From UBA10649 sp965278965 (GTDB lineage: Bacteria > Actinomycetota > Actinomycetes > S36-B12), in contig OZ257127.1 of the NCBI GenBank assembly GCA_965278965.1, positions 930,001 through 994,000 of the forward strand: a stretch of DNA of 64,000 nt, in the 5' to 3' direction. Every line of letters starts with the position of its first letter. Positions within the stretch are counted from its first letter, which is position 1. Under the pieces are notes generated by a model that worked only from the letters and a program-made list of their open reading frames with translations, had not been told where the DNA came from and did not search any database. Below are positions 32,289 to 40,637 of the stretch, one piece after another. The translations under genes were made by a program, and so were the position numbers.

Positions 32289-33584
32289 TCAGACCCCGCA
32301 GTGGTCCAGCGCCACCAGGGCGAGCGCACGCGTGGCGGTGAGCAGCTCGTCGATCGGTACGTGCTCGCGCGGAGCGTGCGCCAGGGCAGCGTCGCCCGGG
32401 CCGTAGTGCACGGTCGGGATGCCGCCGATCCCCGTGAGCAGCCGGAGGTCGCTGCCATACGGCGTTCCCCACAGATCGACCGGACGAGGCGACACGGCAT
32501 CGTGCGCGCGACGCACGGTGCCGACGATCTCGGCGTCGACCGGCGTCATGCCGGACGCGAACTGCCCGCCCCACCACTGCACCTCGACCGGATGCTCCCG
32601 CAGCCAGGGATCGGCGTACGAGACCCGCGCGATCGCGTCCTCGAGCGCTTCGCGGGCCGTGCGGACGTCCTCCCCGATCGCGACTCCGAGCCGGCCTTCG
32701 CAGGTCAGCAGGTCCGGCACCGACGAGGCCCAGTCACCGGCGGCGATCGTGCCGAGCTCGATCGGGATCGGTAGGTCCCAGCGCGCCATGATCGGGTCGC
32801 GGACCGCGTTGCGCTCCGCCTCGAGCCGGCGCAGCGCCGTGAAGACAGGCAGGAACTTCTCGATGGCGCTCACACCCGACGTGCGCCGCGACGCGTGGGT
32901 CGCCCTGCCGCGAACGGTCAGCCGGAAGGTCAGGGCGCCGCTGCTGCCCGGCGCGATGTCGAGCGACGTGGGCTCGGGGATGACGCATGCGTCCGCCCGC
33001 CAGCCTCGGCGGAGCATGGCGAACGTGCCGAGGCCGCCGTCCTCCTCGCCGATCACCGTGGCGAGCAGGAGGTCGCCGCGCAGGGGCACGCGGAGCTCGG
33101 TGAAGGCGCGCACGACCCACAGTGCCGCGACGAGCCCGGCCTTCATGTCACAGGCTCCGCGGCCGTGCACCGCCTCGGCGCTCACGCGGCCGGAGAACGG
33201 GTCCAGGTCGCCCCACGGATCCCGGTCGCCCGGCGGCACGACGTCGACGTGCGCGTCGAGGAGGAGAGACGCGCCACCGCCCCGGCCCGCCAGTCGGCCG
33301 ACGACCCCGATGCCCTCCGCTCGCTCCACCTCCATGCCCGGGAAGCCCTCGTCCGCCAACGTCTGCGGCATCGGGATGGACCACGCGTCCACCTCCAGTC
33401 CGCCGGCGACGAGCCGGTCGGCCAGTACCTCCTGGAGCCCGTTCTCGTCCGGGGTCCCCGAGACGCTCGGGATGCGTACCAGTGTCGACAGGTCCGCGAC
33501 GACATCGGCGGCGTGATCGTCGACGAACTCCAGCACGCGGGTACGCCAGCGCCGCTCCTGATCCATCTCCGGCGACCTCGTCAT
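32289..33584 (-). CDS. M20-family metallo-amidohydrolase (ArgE/DapE-like)
   Basis: 431 residues. Di-zinc ligands are in place: LLDAHVDVVPPGD (His and Asp), GRGACDMKAG (bridging Asp), GEEDGG (catalytic Glu and ligand Glu) and a late HAPREH. The dimerisation domain is between (about 205-320). Family members remove acyl groups from amino acids or cleave dipeptides. The ATG at 33584 overlaps the kinase stop by four bases (ATGA), making it the last gene of the PLP-lyase/kinase/amidohydrolase operon, so the substrate is probably an N-acylated metabolite of that pathway. Confidence 0.9.
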   Translation of the reverse strand: MTRSPEMDQERRWRTRVLEFVDDHAADVVADLSTLVRIPSVSGTPDENGLQEVLADRLVAGGLEVDAWSIPMPQTLADEGFPGMEVERAEGIGVVGRLAGRGGGASLLLDAHVDVVPPGDRDPWGDLDPFSGRVSAEAVHGRGACDMKAGLVAALWVVRAFTELRVPLRGDLLLATVIGEEDGGLGTFAMLRRGWRADACVIPEPTSLDIAPGSSGALTFRLTVRGRATHASRRTSGVSAIEKFLPVFTALRRLEAERNAVRDPIMARWDLPIPIELGTIAAGDWASSVPDLLTCEGRLGVAIGEDVRTAREALEDAIARVSYADPWLREHPVEVQWWGGQFASGMTPVDAEIVGTVRRAHDAVSPRPVDLWGTPYGSDLRLLTGIGGIPTVHYGPGDAALAHAPREHVPIDELLTATRALALVALDHCGV

Positions 33585-35119
33585 CGCGGGTTGAGCCGTC
33601 GATGGATCTTGCGCAGCGCCGGGTACAGCCGGCGGTACTTCGCGTACTGCTCGGCGTACACGGCGGCGTCCGGTCCGTCGGGCCGGAACACATCGGTGAT
33701 GACCGCACGCGACCCCGCCTCCTCCAGCGTCAGCTCGCCCAGGCACACGCGCGCCCACAGGGCCGCGCCCTTGAGCTGGGCGTCGCGCGGGTCGGCCGGA
33801 CGTTCCACCGGGACACCGAGGGCGTACGCGTGCAGCTGGCACCACAGGTCGGACTGGGCGCCGCCGCCGACGATGCGCACCGACGGCACCGGCCGGCGCA
33901 GGAACCGCTGGTAGGCGTCCATCAGCCACCGCGCGTTGAAGGCGACGCCCTCCATGACCGCTCGGACCATCGTCGCCTGGTCCGTGCGCAGTGAGACGTT
34001 CACGAAGCTCGCCCGGATCTGCCGGTCCTCGACGGGGCTGCGCTCGCCGGCCAGCCACGGGGTGAACAGCACGCCCTCGCTGCCGGCGGGCGCGGTGGCC
34101 GCGCGCCGCGTGAGCTCCTCGTAGGTCAGCTCGGGATGGATCTGCTCCTTGACCCAGCGCAGCGCGGCGCCGCCCGTCTCCTGGTTGTCGGCCACGACCC
34201 AGCAGGACGGGTCCAGGCCGGGGATAGTCGCGATCGAGTGGAGCACGTCGGTGCGTTTGAAGGGGACGCGGGCGCTGAGCCACGCCGTCGTCGACACGGC
34301 CAGGTGGGTCGCGTACGGACGGACGGCACCGCTGCCGATCACCGCCGCGTGCAGGTCCTGGATCCCGCCGACGACCGGGGCACCGGCACGGACCCCGATC
34401 TCCGCCGCGACCTCGGGCAGCAGCGGGCCTAGCACCGAGCCGGTCGGGACGAGGGGCGGGAGCCGGGCCGGGTCCCGCCGTGCCCGCCGGACGAGATCGG
34501 AGTCGTACCGGACCGGACGACCCGCGCGGTTGTCGGTGAGCCAGCTGAGGGTCATCGACGCCGGCGTGGCGGCCGCCCGCCCGGTGAACCGCATGCCGAG
34601 GTAGTCGACCGGCTCCAACAGGAACGCCGCACGTGCGTAGACCTCGGGCAAGTCGCGCTGAAGGACGAGCGCGTGCCCGGTGGGGTCGGCGCCCGACGGC
34701 GTCGGTGCGCCGCCGGTGCGACGGACGAACGGCAGCACTCGATGCGGGGCGAACCCCTGGATCGTCACCGGTCCACCCACGACGTCGCCGACGTGGCGGC
34801 GGCCACGGGTGTCCGCCCACAACAGGACATCACCGACCGGTGTCCCATCGGCGGCGACCGGGACCGTCGAGCCCCACTGGCCCGTGATCCCGACGCCGCC
34901 GAGGTCCTCCCCGCGCACCCCCGATGCGGCGACGACCTCGCGCGCTGCGTCGAGGAGCTGCGTCCACCACTCCACGGCGTCCTGGGTGGCCGCGCCGTCG
35001 AGGCCGACGTGCACCGAGACCGGCCGTACCGCCACCGCGAGGAGGCGGTCGTCCCCGGCGACCGCCGCGACCTTCGGCCCGCCGTTGCCGAGGTCGATCG
35101 CGAGGTACCAGGGGGCCAA
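33581..35119 (-). CDS. FGGY-family carbohydrate kinase (xylulokinase-like)
   Basis: 512 residues. N-terminal phosphate loop YLAIDLGNGGPKV, GITGQWGSTV, WADTRG, then the second domain with STTAWLSARV, FTPWLAGERSP and adenosine-binding VGGGAQSDLWCQL; the order and length match FGGY kinases. It phosphorylates a sugar or polyol with ATP; closeness to xylulokinase is an impression only. TTG start 35119 follows GGAGGG and lies 5 bases after the PLP-lyase stop. Its own stop overlaps the amidohydrolase start. Confidence 0.9.
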   Translation of the reverse strand: MAPWYLAIDLGNGGPKVAAVAGDDRLLAVAVRPVSVHVGLDGAATQDAVEWWTQLLDAAREVVAASGVRGEDLGGVGITGQWGSTVPVAADGTPVGDVLLWADTRGRRHVGDVVGGPVTIQGFAPHRVLPFVRRTGGAPTPSGADPTGHALVLQRDLPEVYARAAFLLEPVDYLGMRFTGRAAATPASMTLSWLTDNRAGRPVRYDSDLVRRARRDPARLPPLVPTGSVLGPLLPEVAAEIGVRAGAPVVGGIQDLHAAVIGSGAVRPYATHLAVSTTAWLSARVPFKRTDVLHSIATIPGLDPSCWVVADNQETGGAALRWVKEQIHPELTYEELTRRAATAPAGSEGVLFTPWLAGERSPVEDRQIRASFVNVSLRTDQATMVRAVMEGVAFNARWLMDAYQRFLRRPVPSVRIVGGGAQSDLWCQLHAYALGVPVERPADPRDAQLKGAALWARVCLGELTLEEAGSRAVITDVFRPDGPDAAVYAEQYAKYRRLYPALRKIHRRLNPR

Positions 35120-35124
35120 CGGGC

Positions 35125-36540
35125 TCAGCCCTCCGCTGGCGCGGTGTCGTACATCGCGTCGAGGTACCCGCCCATGAGCGACGTGAGCGCGGCATCGCCC
35201 TCCACCGTGCCGCCGAAGCCGTACATCGCCCCGCTCGCGGCCGGCTCCCCCGCGTGCGCCAGCGCGTACGCGACGGACGCCTCAAGGTCGTCGATGAACG
35301 CCTCGACGACGCCGGGCACCGTGTTCGGCCGGGTGATGCAGAAATGCAGCGCCGCCGGCAGCTGCAGCGCGTTGAGCCGCCAGCCGCGGCGCTTGAGCTC
35401 GTCGTTGACGAGGTAGATGTCGACCTCGTCGGAGGAGAACGCGACCACGAACAGCGGGTCACCGATGATCGTCAGCTGCGGGGTCCGTTCACGGATGCCA
35501 GCCACCATGCGCGTCGTCGCGTCGCGGATGTCCCGGGCCGCGGCGCGGAACCCGGCGCGTCCCGTGATGACCAGCGACGCCCACGTCGCCGCGATGAGCC
35601 CACCGCTGCGCGATCCGGCGAGGCCGGGCGAGACGTACAGGCCGCCCGGCCAGTCCGGCACCGCGTACCACTGGTGGGCGCGCAGCTCCTTCGTCGCGTA
35701 GATGAGGGTCGACGTCCCCTTGAGCCCGTACCCGTACTTGTGGGTGTCGGCGCTGATGCTCGTGACGCCAGGCACCCGGAAGTCCCACGGGGGGACGTCG
35801 ACGCCGATGTCCTCCAGCCAGGGCAGGAGCAGGCCGCCGAGGCAGCCGTCCACATGCATGCCGATCCCCCGCGCCTGGGCGAGCGCGGCGATCTGCGGGA
35901 TCGGGTCGACGACTCCGTGCGGGTAGTTGCCGGCCGAGCCGACGAGCGCGATCGTGTCGTCGTCGATGAGGGCGGCCATCGCGTCGACATCGACGCGGAA
36001 GTCCGGACCCACCGGGGCATGGCGCACCTCGACGCCGAGCCAGTGCGATCCCTTGTCCAGGGCGACGTGTGCCGTGCGCGGGATGACGAGGTTCGGTCGC
36101 GTGACGCCACGGGCCGCTGCCTGCTCCCGGTACGCGTACACCGCGGTGACCAGGCTCTCCGATCCGCCGCTGGTCACGACCCCGCACGTCTGCGGCCCGG
36201 CGGCCGAGCCGTGCAGGAGGTTCGCCACCATCGAGACGATCTCGCCCTCGAACTTCGTCGCCGACGGGTACATGTCGCGCTGCAGGACGTTCGCGTGCGC
36301 GAACACCTCGAAGACCTCGGACAGGACGCGGTAGTGCTCGTGGTCGCCGGAGTACAGCGATCCCGAGACCCGCCCGTCGTCGCCGATGCGGTCCTCGCGC
36401 GCCGACAGGTCCCGCACGAGCGCGACGACATCGGCCGCCGAGACGGGCCGCTCCGGCACCTCGCGATACGTGGTCGTCTCCGCCCGGTACGGGTAGAGCT
36501 CGTCGAGGAACGCGGTGATCGGGTCGACGTCGTCGGCCAT
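35125..36540 (-). CDS. PLP-dependent lyase/decarboxylase, sphingosine-1-phosphate-lyase-like
   Basis: 471 residues. Group II decarboxylase fold with VTSGGSESLVTAVYAYR (phosphate cup), HVDGCLGGLLLPW and the PLP-lysine motif SADTHKYGYGLKG. The SADTHKYG form is shared with sphingosine-1-phosphate lyases more than with glutamate decarboxylases. These lyases cleave a C-C bond in phosphorylated amino alcohols. It lacks the membrane anchor of eukaryotic enzymes, as bacterial ones do. ATG 36540 with AACGGAGAAG. It is first in an operon with a sugar kinase and an amidohydrolase, which fits a phosphorylate-then-cleave pathway. Confidence 0.88.
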   Translation of the reverse strand: MADDVDPITAFLDELYPYRAETTTYREVPERPVSAADVVALVRDLSAREDRIGDDGRVSGSLYSGDHEHYRVLSEVFEVFAHANVLQRDMYPSATKFEGEIVSMVANLLHGSAAGPQTCGVVTSGGSESLVTAVYAYREQAAARGVTRPNLVIPRTAHVALDKGSHWLGVEVRHAPVGPDFRVDVDAMAALIDDDTIALVGSAGNYPHGVVDPIPQIAALAQARGIGMHVDGCLGGLLLPWLEDIGVDVPPWDFRVPGVTSISADTHKYGYGLKGTSTLIYATKELRAHQWYAVPDWPGGLYVSPGLAGSRSGGLIAATWASLVITGRAGFRAAARDIRDATTRMVAGIRERTPQLTIIGDPLFVVAFSSDEVDIYLVNDELKRRGWRLNALQLPAALHFCITRPNTVPGVVEAFIDDLEASVAYALAHAGEPAASGAMYGFGGTVEGDAALTSLMGGYLDAMYDTAPAEG

Positions 36541-36622
36541 GGCTTCTCCGTTACGTGCCGGTCGGGCGCCGGCGCGGCGCCCACTCTGGCACGCACGGGC
36601 GCGTCACGGCGGGTCGACCCGG

Positions 36623-37378
36623 CTACCCCGCGGCAGCGACCGCCGGCAGGACGACCCGCACCTGCGGCACCGCCTCGACGGAGAGCTGGACGTCGCCGCC
36701 CACGACGCAGGACAGCACGTGACCGCCGGCGCTGCGGTCGGCCGTGAGCCCGTGCAGGTGCAGGCCGGGAGCGCCGAGGCCTGCGGCCGCGGGTCCGGTT
36801 CGGAAGCCGACGAGGACCGCGCGCCGGGTTCCGAGATCGAACACCGTCTGGGCCGCGACCACGTCGGCGAGCGCCGGGTAGGGCCGTGTCTGCGGGGGAA
36901 CGCTGCGCGTCACGAGGCTCGTGAACGTCCCCCGCACCCGCACGGCGACAACGCCAGCCGCTCCCCCGAGTCGGGCCGTCAGCTGGTCGAGGGCAGCGCA
37001 CGACGTACCCGGTGCCACGGGTACGTCGACCGTCGGCCGGAACGCGACCCCTTGGGCGAACGGCGTCATCGTTGCCGCGGACACCGGACGCGGCGTTCCG
37101 TCGAGGCCGACCCGGTACGCGGCACCGCCGACGATGACGAGCTCGCCGTCGAGCCCGGCGAACGTGCCGAGTCCGATGGTCGACGGGCCGGCCAGCACCT
37201 CGCCGAGCGGCGCGACCGGGTCGTAGTCCGGAGACACGAGCGCGTCGTAGGTGCCGACCTGGACGAGCGGCGCAGGTGCCGGCACGTGACCGGGGGCCGC
37301 TGCTGCTCCCGGAGCCGAGGCGATGACGGAGAGGACGACGGCAGCGACAGCGGCGAGAGACGACGTCCGACGGGTCAT
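36623..37378 (-). CDS. Putative exported alpha-acetolactate decarboxylase
   Basis: 251 residues. Signal peptide (TRRTSSLAAVAAVVLSVIAS, cleavage near GAAAA). The mature part shows the AlsD/BudA pattern: GLGTFAGLDGELVIVGGAAY (with conserved Glu), TPFAQGVAFRPT, RGTFTSL, and the zinc-site text LHLHGLTADRSAGGHVL, which supplies three histidines. The family converts acetolactate to acetoin. Secreted forms are known in some Bacillales. Two cysteines (TSCAAL and HVLSCV) may form a disulfide outside the cell. No acetolactate synthase gene is near. Monocistronic. Confidence 0.8.
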   Translation of the reverse strand: MTRRTSSLAAVAAVVLSVIASAPGAAAAPGHVPAPAPLVQVGTYDALVSPDYDPVAPLGEVLAGPSTIGLGTFAGLDGELVIVGGAAYRVGLDGTPRPVSAATMTPFAQGVAFRPTVDVPVAPGTSCAALDQLTARLGGAAGVVAVRVRGTFTSLVTRSVPPQTRPYPALADVVAAQTVFDLGTRRAVLVGFRTGPAAAGLGAPGLHLHGLTADRSAGGHVLSCVVGGDVQLSVEAVPQVRVVLPAVAAAG

Positions 37379-37505
37379 GCCGGGACTGTAGTGACACGCG
37401 TGAACGGCCGAGCCGGCACTTCGCGCCGTGAGCGAGGGGGTTGCCGTGCCGGCAAGCGCCGGGTGGGAGAGTTGGGCGACCAGTCGTGACCGCCGAGGAG
37501 TCGCC

Positions 37506-38138
37506 ATGCCCGCCGACCGCGCCCCGTCCGTCCTGATCACCGGGATCCACAGCGACCTCGGCTTCGCGGTGTCGCACACGTTCCGTCGCGAGGGCTGGTT
37601 CGTCATCGGCTGCGACCAGGGCACGGCGACCGGCCGGAACGCCCGCGTGCACATCACCGCCGACCTGACCCGCGAGGAGGACTGCCGGCGGGCCGCAAAG
37701 CGAGCGGCCCGGCTCGGCAACGGGATCGACTGCATCGTCAACTGCGCGGAGGTCCGCCTCGACGGGCCGGTGGAGGAGACGGGGTCCCGCGCCTGGGACG
37801 TCATGATGGACGTGAACGCCAAGAGCCTGTTCCTCCTCGCCACCGCGGCGATGCCCTACCTCAAGGTCACGCAAGGCACGATCGTGGTGGTCGGCCCGAG
37901 CAAGGGTCCCGCCTCCGACGCCCGTCACGCCGCCGCGTTCGACGCGAGCCGCGGTGCGGTGGTCGCACTGACGACGGCTCTGACGGACGAGCTCGCCCCC
38001 AACGGGATCCGGGTGTATCTCATCGAGTCCGACGACCACGGCGTGCTGCTGCGCCCGGACGACGTCGCGGCCCGGGTGTGGGCCGTCGCGGGGTACGACC
38101 TCGACGGGCACGAGCTCTCCTTCGCCCACGCGCACTGA
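37506..38138 (+). CDS. SDR-fold protein with lost catalytic Tyr/Lys
   Basis: 210 residues. Begins with an SDR-like strand SVLITGIHSDLGFAVSHTF, NCAEVRLDG in place of NNAG, and VVVGPSKGPASD at the Ser position; the YxxxK position reads FDASR (Tyr to Phe, Lys to Arg). Shorter than the usual 250 residues. The fold is likely kept but dehydrogenase chemistry is probably lost, so it may bind a nucleotide or partner. ATG 37506 follows GAGGAGTCGCC. It lies 23 bases upstream of the HerA-like gene on the same strand and is likely co-transcribed with it. Confidence 0.75.
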   Translation: MPADRAPSVLITGIHSDLGFAVSHTFRREGWFVIGCDQGTATGRNARVHITADLTREEDCRRAAKRAARLGNGIDCIVNCAEVRLDGPVEETGSRAWDVMMDVNAKSLFLLATAAMPYLKVTQGTIVVVGPSKGPASDARHAAAFDASRGAVVALTTALTDELAPNGIRVYLIESDDHGVLLRPDDVAARVWAVAGYDLDGHELSFAHAH

Positions 38139-38161
38139 CGCCCCGTCGCTAGGTTGGCCGC

Positions 38162-40564
38162 ATGGCTGACCTGCGCATCGGCGGCGCGATCGATCCCGTC
38201 ACGCGGGAGCGCACGAGTGACGCCACAGTCCTGGCCTCGGCCGACCTGACGACGCACGCCGTCGTCGTGGGCATGACGGGCTCCGGCAAGACCGGGCTCG
38301 GCGTCGTCCTCGTCGAGGAGGTCCTCGCCGCCGGCGTACCCGTCCTCGCGATCGACCCCAAGGGCGACCTTACGAACCTATGCCTGACGTTCCCAGCCCT
38401 CGCTCCCGCGGACTTCGAGCCCTGGGTCCCGCCCAGCGATGTCGCGGCGTCCGGTCTGTCGACGGCCGACTTCGCAACCCGGCAGGCAGCAACCTGGCGG
38501 GACGGCCTTGCCGGCTGGGACGTCGCGCCGGAACGGATCGCGGCCCTCCGGTCGGCCGTCGAGTTCGAGGTCTACACCCCCGGCTCCAGCGCCGGGCGCC
38601 CCCTCGACATCCTCGGCTCGCTGGCAGCACCCGCACCCGGCACGAATCCCGAGGACGTCGCCGACGAGATCGACGGGTACGTCACGAGCCTGCTGTCGAT
38701 GCTCGGCGTCGACGCCGACCCGCTCACGTCCCGCGAGCACGTGCTGCTGTCCACGCTCATCGCGGCGGCGTGGGCGCAGGGACGTGACCTCGACCTGGCC
38801 GGCCTGCTCGCACAGGTGAGCCAGCCACCGATGCGCAAGGTCGGCGTCCTGGACCTCGAGCAGTTCTTCCCCGCCGCCGACCGGGCCGCCCTGACCGTCC
38901 GGATGAACGCGCTCCTCGCCTCGCCTGGGTTCGCCGCGTGGCGGACCGGCGAGCCGGTCGACATCGAGGCGATGCTGCGGACCGCCGACGGGAGGCCGCG
39001 GTGCGCAGTCGTCACGATCTCGCACCTGTCCGAGGCCGAGCGGCAGTCCGTGACGGCGCTGCTGCTGTCCAAGCTGCTGACCTGGACTCGCCGACAGTCC
39101 GGCACCGCCGACCTACGAGCGCTCCTGTTCATCGACGAGGTCGCCGGATACCTGCCTCCCACCGCCAACCCGCCGACGAAGAAGCCGATCCTCACGCTGC
39201 TCAAGCAGGCCCGGGCGTTCGGTGTCGGCATCGTGCTGGCCACCCAGAACCCAGTCGACGTCGACTACAAGGCGCTCTCGAACGCCGGTACCTGGCTCAT
39301 CGGTCGCCTGCAGACCGAGCAGGACAAGGCACGACTTGTCGACGGGCTTCGCGGCGCGGCCGGGACAGTGGACGTCGCCGCGACCAGCGCAGCGATCTCG
39401 TCTCTCGGCAAGCGTCAGTTCCTCGTCAAGCGCGCCACCGCGGACGCACCGACGCTGACGACCACGCGATGGGCGATGAGCTACCTGCGCGGCCCGCTCA
39501 TGCGCGAGGAGATCACCCGGCTCGCCGCCGACGGCCTCGCCGGGTCGCGCGCCGCCGCCCGTCCGGTCGACCCGACGACCGACACGACGCCGATCCCTGT
39601 CGTGCCGGCGACCTCCGCCGTGCCCCCAGCCCCGGTCGTCGTCGGCGACGACGAGACCCCGGTCGTCCCGAACGTGGCGAGCGGCGTCACCGTGTCGTAC
39701 GTCGACCCGGCCGCACCCTGGAAGGCAGCCGTCGGAGCCGGTACCGGCCCGCGGCTGGAAGCCGCGGCGATCGCGCGCGTCCGCCTGCGGTTCGACGACA
39801 CGAAGGCCGACCTGGTCCATGACGAGGAGTACGAGGCGGTGCTCCACCCCCTCACGTCTCATCCGGACCCGGCTGCGTTCGTCGCGGTCGACTACGACGA
39901 CCGCGACCTCGTGCCGACGCCCCCGGCAGGAGCCCTGTACGCCCTGCCCGTGGCCGACGTCGCGCGGTCCCCATGGTGGACCGCACTGCAGCGCACGCTC
40001 ACCGCGCACCTCGCGGCGACCCGAAGCGTCGAGATCCTCGCCAACGCGTCCCTGCGCCTGTACTCCCGCGTCGGAGAGACGCCGGAGGACTTCGGCGTGC
40101 GGTGCTCGCGGGCCGCTGATGAGCGGGCGGACACCGCAGTCGCGGCCCTGCGACGCCGCTACGAGGCCAGGCTTCGGACGGCCCAGACGAAGGCGGCGAC
40201 CTCCTCGAGCGCAGCGGGCCGAGCGGAGGCACGTCACGACGACGAGCACGGGACCGGCGCCCAGGTGGCCACACTCCTGGGCGGGATCTTCGGTGGACGG
40301 CGATCACGCTCGGCGGTCCTCACCGAGGCCAGGCGCCGGACGGCTTCGGCCGACCGCGTCGAGGCTGCGCAGGAGAAGGCCTCCACCGCTCAGCAGGCCG
40401 TCGCCGACCTGGAGGCCGATCTCGAAGCCGACATCGAGGCGATCGACGCCGAGTGGTCGGCCAAGGCCGGCGACGTGCGCACGGTCGCGATCCCGCTGGA
40501 GCGGAGCGACATCGCCGTTGCTGACCTCCGGCTGATCTGGCTCCCCGTAAAACCTCGCGTGTAG
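38162..40564 (+). CDS. HerA-like P-loop ATPase (DUF853/HerA_C type)
   Basis: 800 residues. Walker A GMTGSGKTGL (about 37-46), strand AIDPKGDL typical of HerA/FtsK ATPases, Walker B LLFIDEVAGYLPP (about 318-330), sensor LATQNPVDVDYKALSN and the arginine-rich LIGRLQTEQDKARL. From about 460 an Ala/Pro/Val linker leads to a C-terminal part with Ala/Glu/Arg-rich helices (EAAQEKASTAQQAVADLEAD) that look like a coiled coil. A DNA-pumping or DNA-end-processing motor is the family expectation; no NurA-like nuclease gene is adjacent. The degenerate SDR gene precedes it closely. Confidence 0.88.
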   Translation: MADLRIGGAIDPVTRERTSDATVLASADLTTHAVVVGMTGSGKTGLGVVLVEEVLAAGVPVLAIDPKGDLTNLCLTFPALAPADFEPWVPPSDVAASGLSTADFATRQAATWRDGLAGWDVAPERIAALRSAVEFEVYTPGSSAGRPLDILGSLAAPAPGTNPEDVADEIDGYVTSLLSMLGVDADPLTSREHVLLSTLIAAAWAQGRDLDLAGLLAQVSQPPMRKVGVLDLEQFFPAADRAALTVRMNALLASPGFAAWRTGEPVDIEAMLRTADGRPRCAVVTISHLSEAERQSVTALLLSKLLTWTRRQSGTADLRALLFIDEVAGYLPPTANPPTKKPILTLLKQARAFGVGIVLATQNPVDVDYKALSNAGTWLIGRLQTEQDKARLVDGLRGAAGTVDVAATSAAISSLGKRQFLVKRATADAPTLTTTRWAMSYLRGPLMREEITRLAADGLAGSRAAARPVDPTTDTTPIPVVPATSAVPPAPVVVGDDETPVVPNVASGVTVSYVDPAAPWKAAVGAGTGPRLEAAAIARVRLRFDDTKADLVHDEEYEAVLHPLTSHPDPAAFVAVDYDDRDLVPTPPAGALYALPVADVARSPWWTALQRTLTAHLAATRSVEILANASLRLYSRVGETPEDFGVRCSRAADERADTAVAALRRRYEARLRTAQTKAATSSSAAGRAEARHDDEHGTGAQVATLLGGIFGGRRSRSAVLTEARRRTASADRVEAAQEKASTAQQAVADLEADLEADIEAIDAEWSAKAGDVRTVAIPLERSDIAVADLRLIWLPVKPRV

Positions 40565-40637
40565 CCGCGCGTCGGAGTACCGTCGCGCCGGCTCGAGCCG
40601 GACGGCTCGGCGAAACCGGGCCCTGGAAGAGGTCAGG

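Noticed and set aside
32289..34820. An 843-codon minus-strand frame extending the M20 gene upstream
   Set aside because: The first 410 codons are low-complexity Arg/Gly/Pro text opposite-phase to the FGGY kinase. The M20 protein starts naturally at the ATG overlapping the kinase stop.
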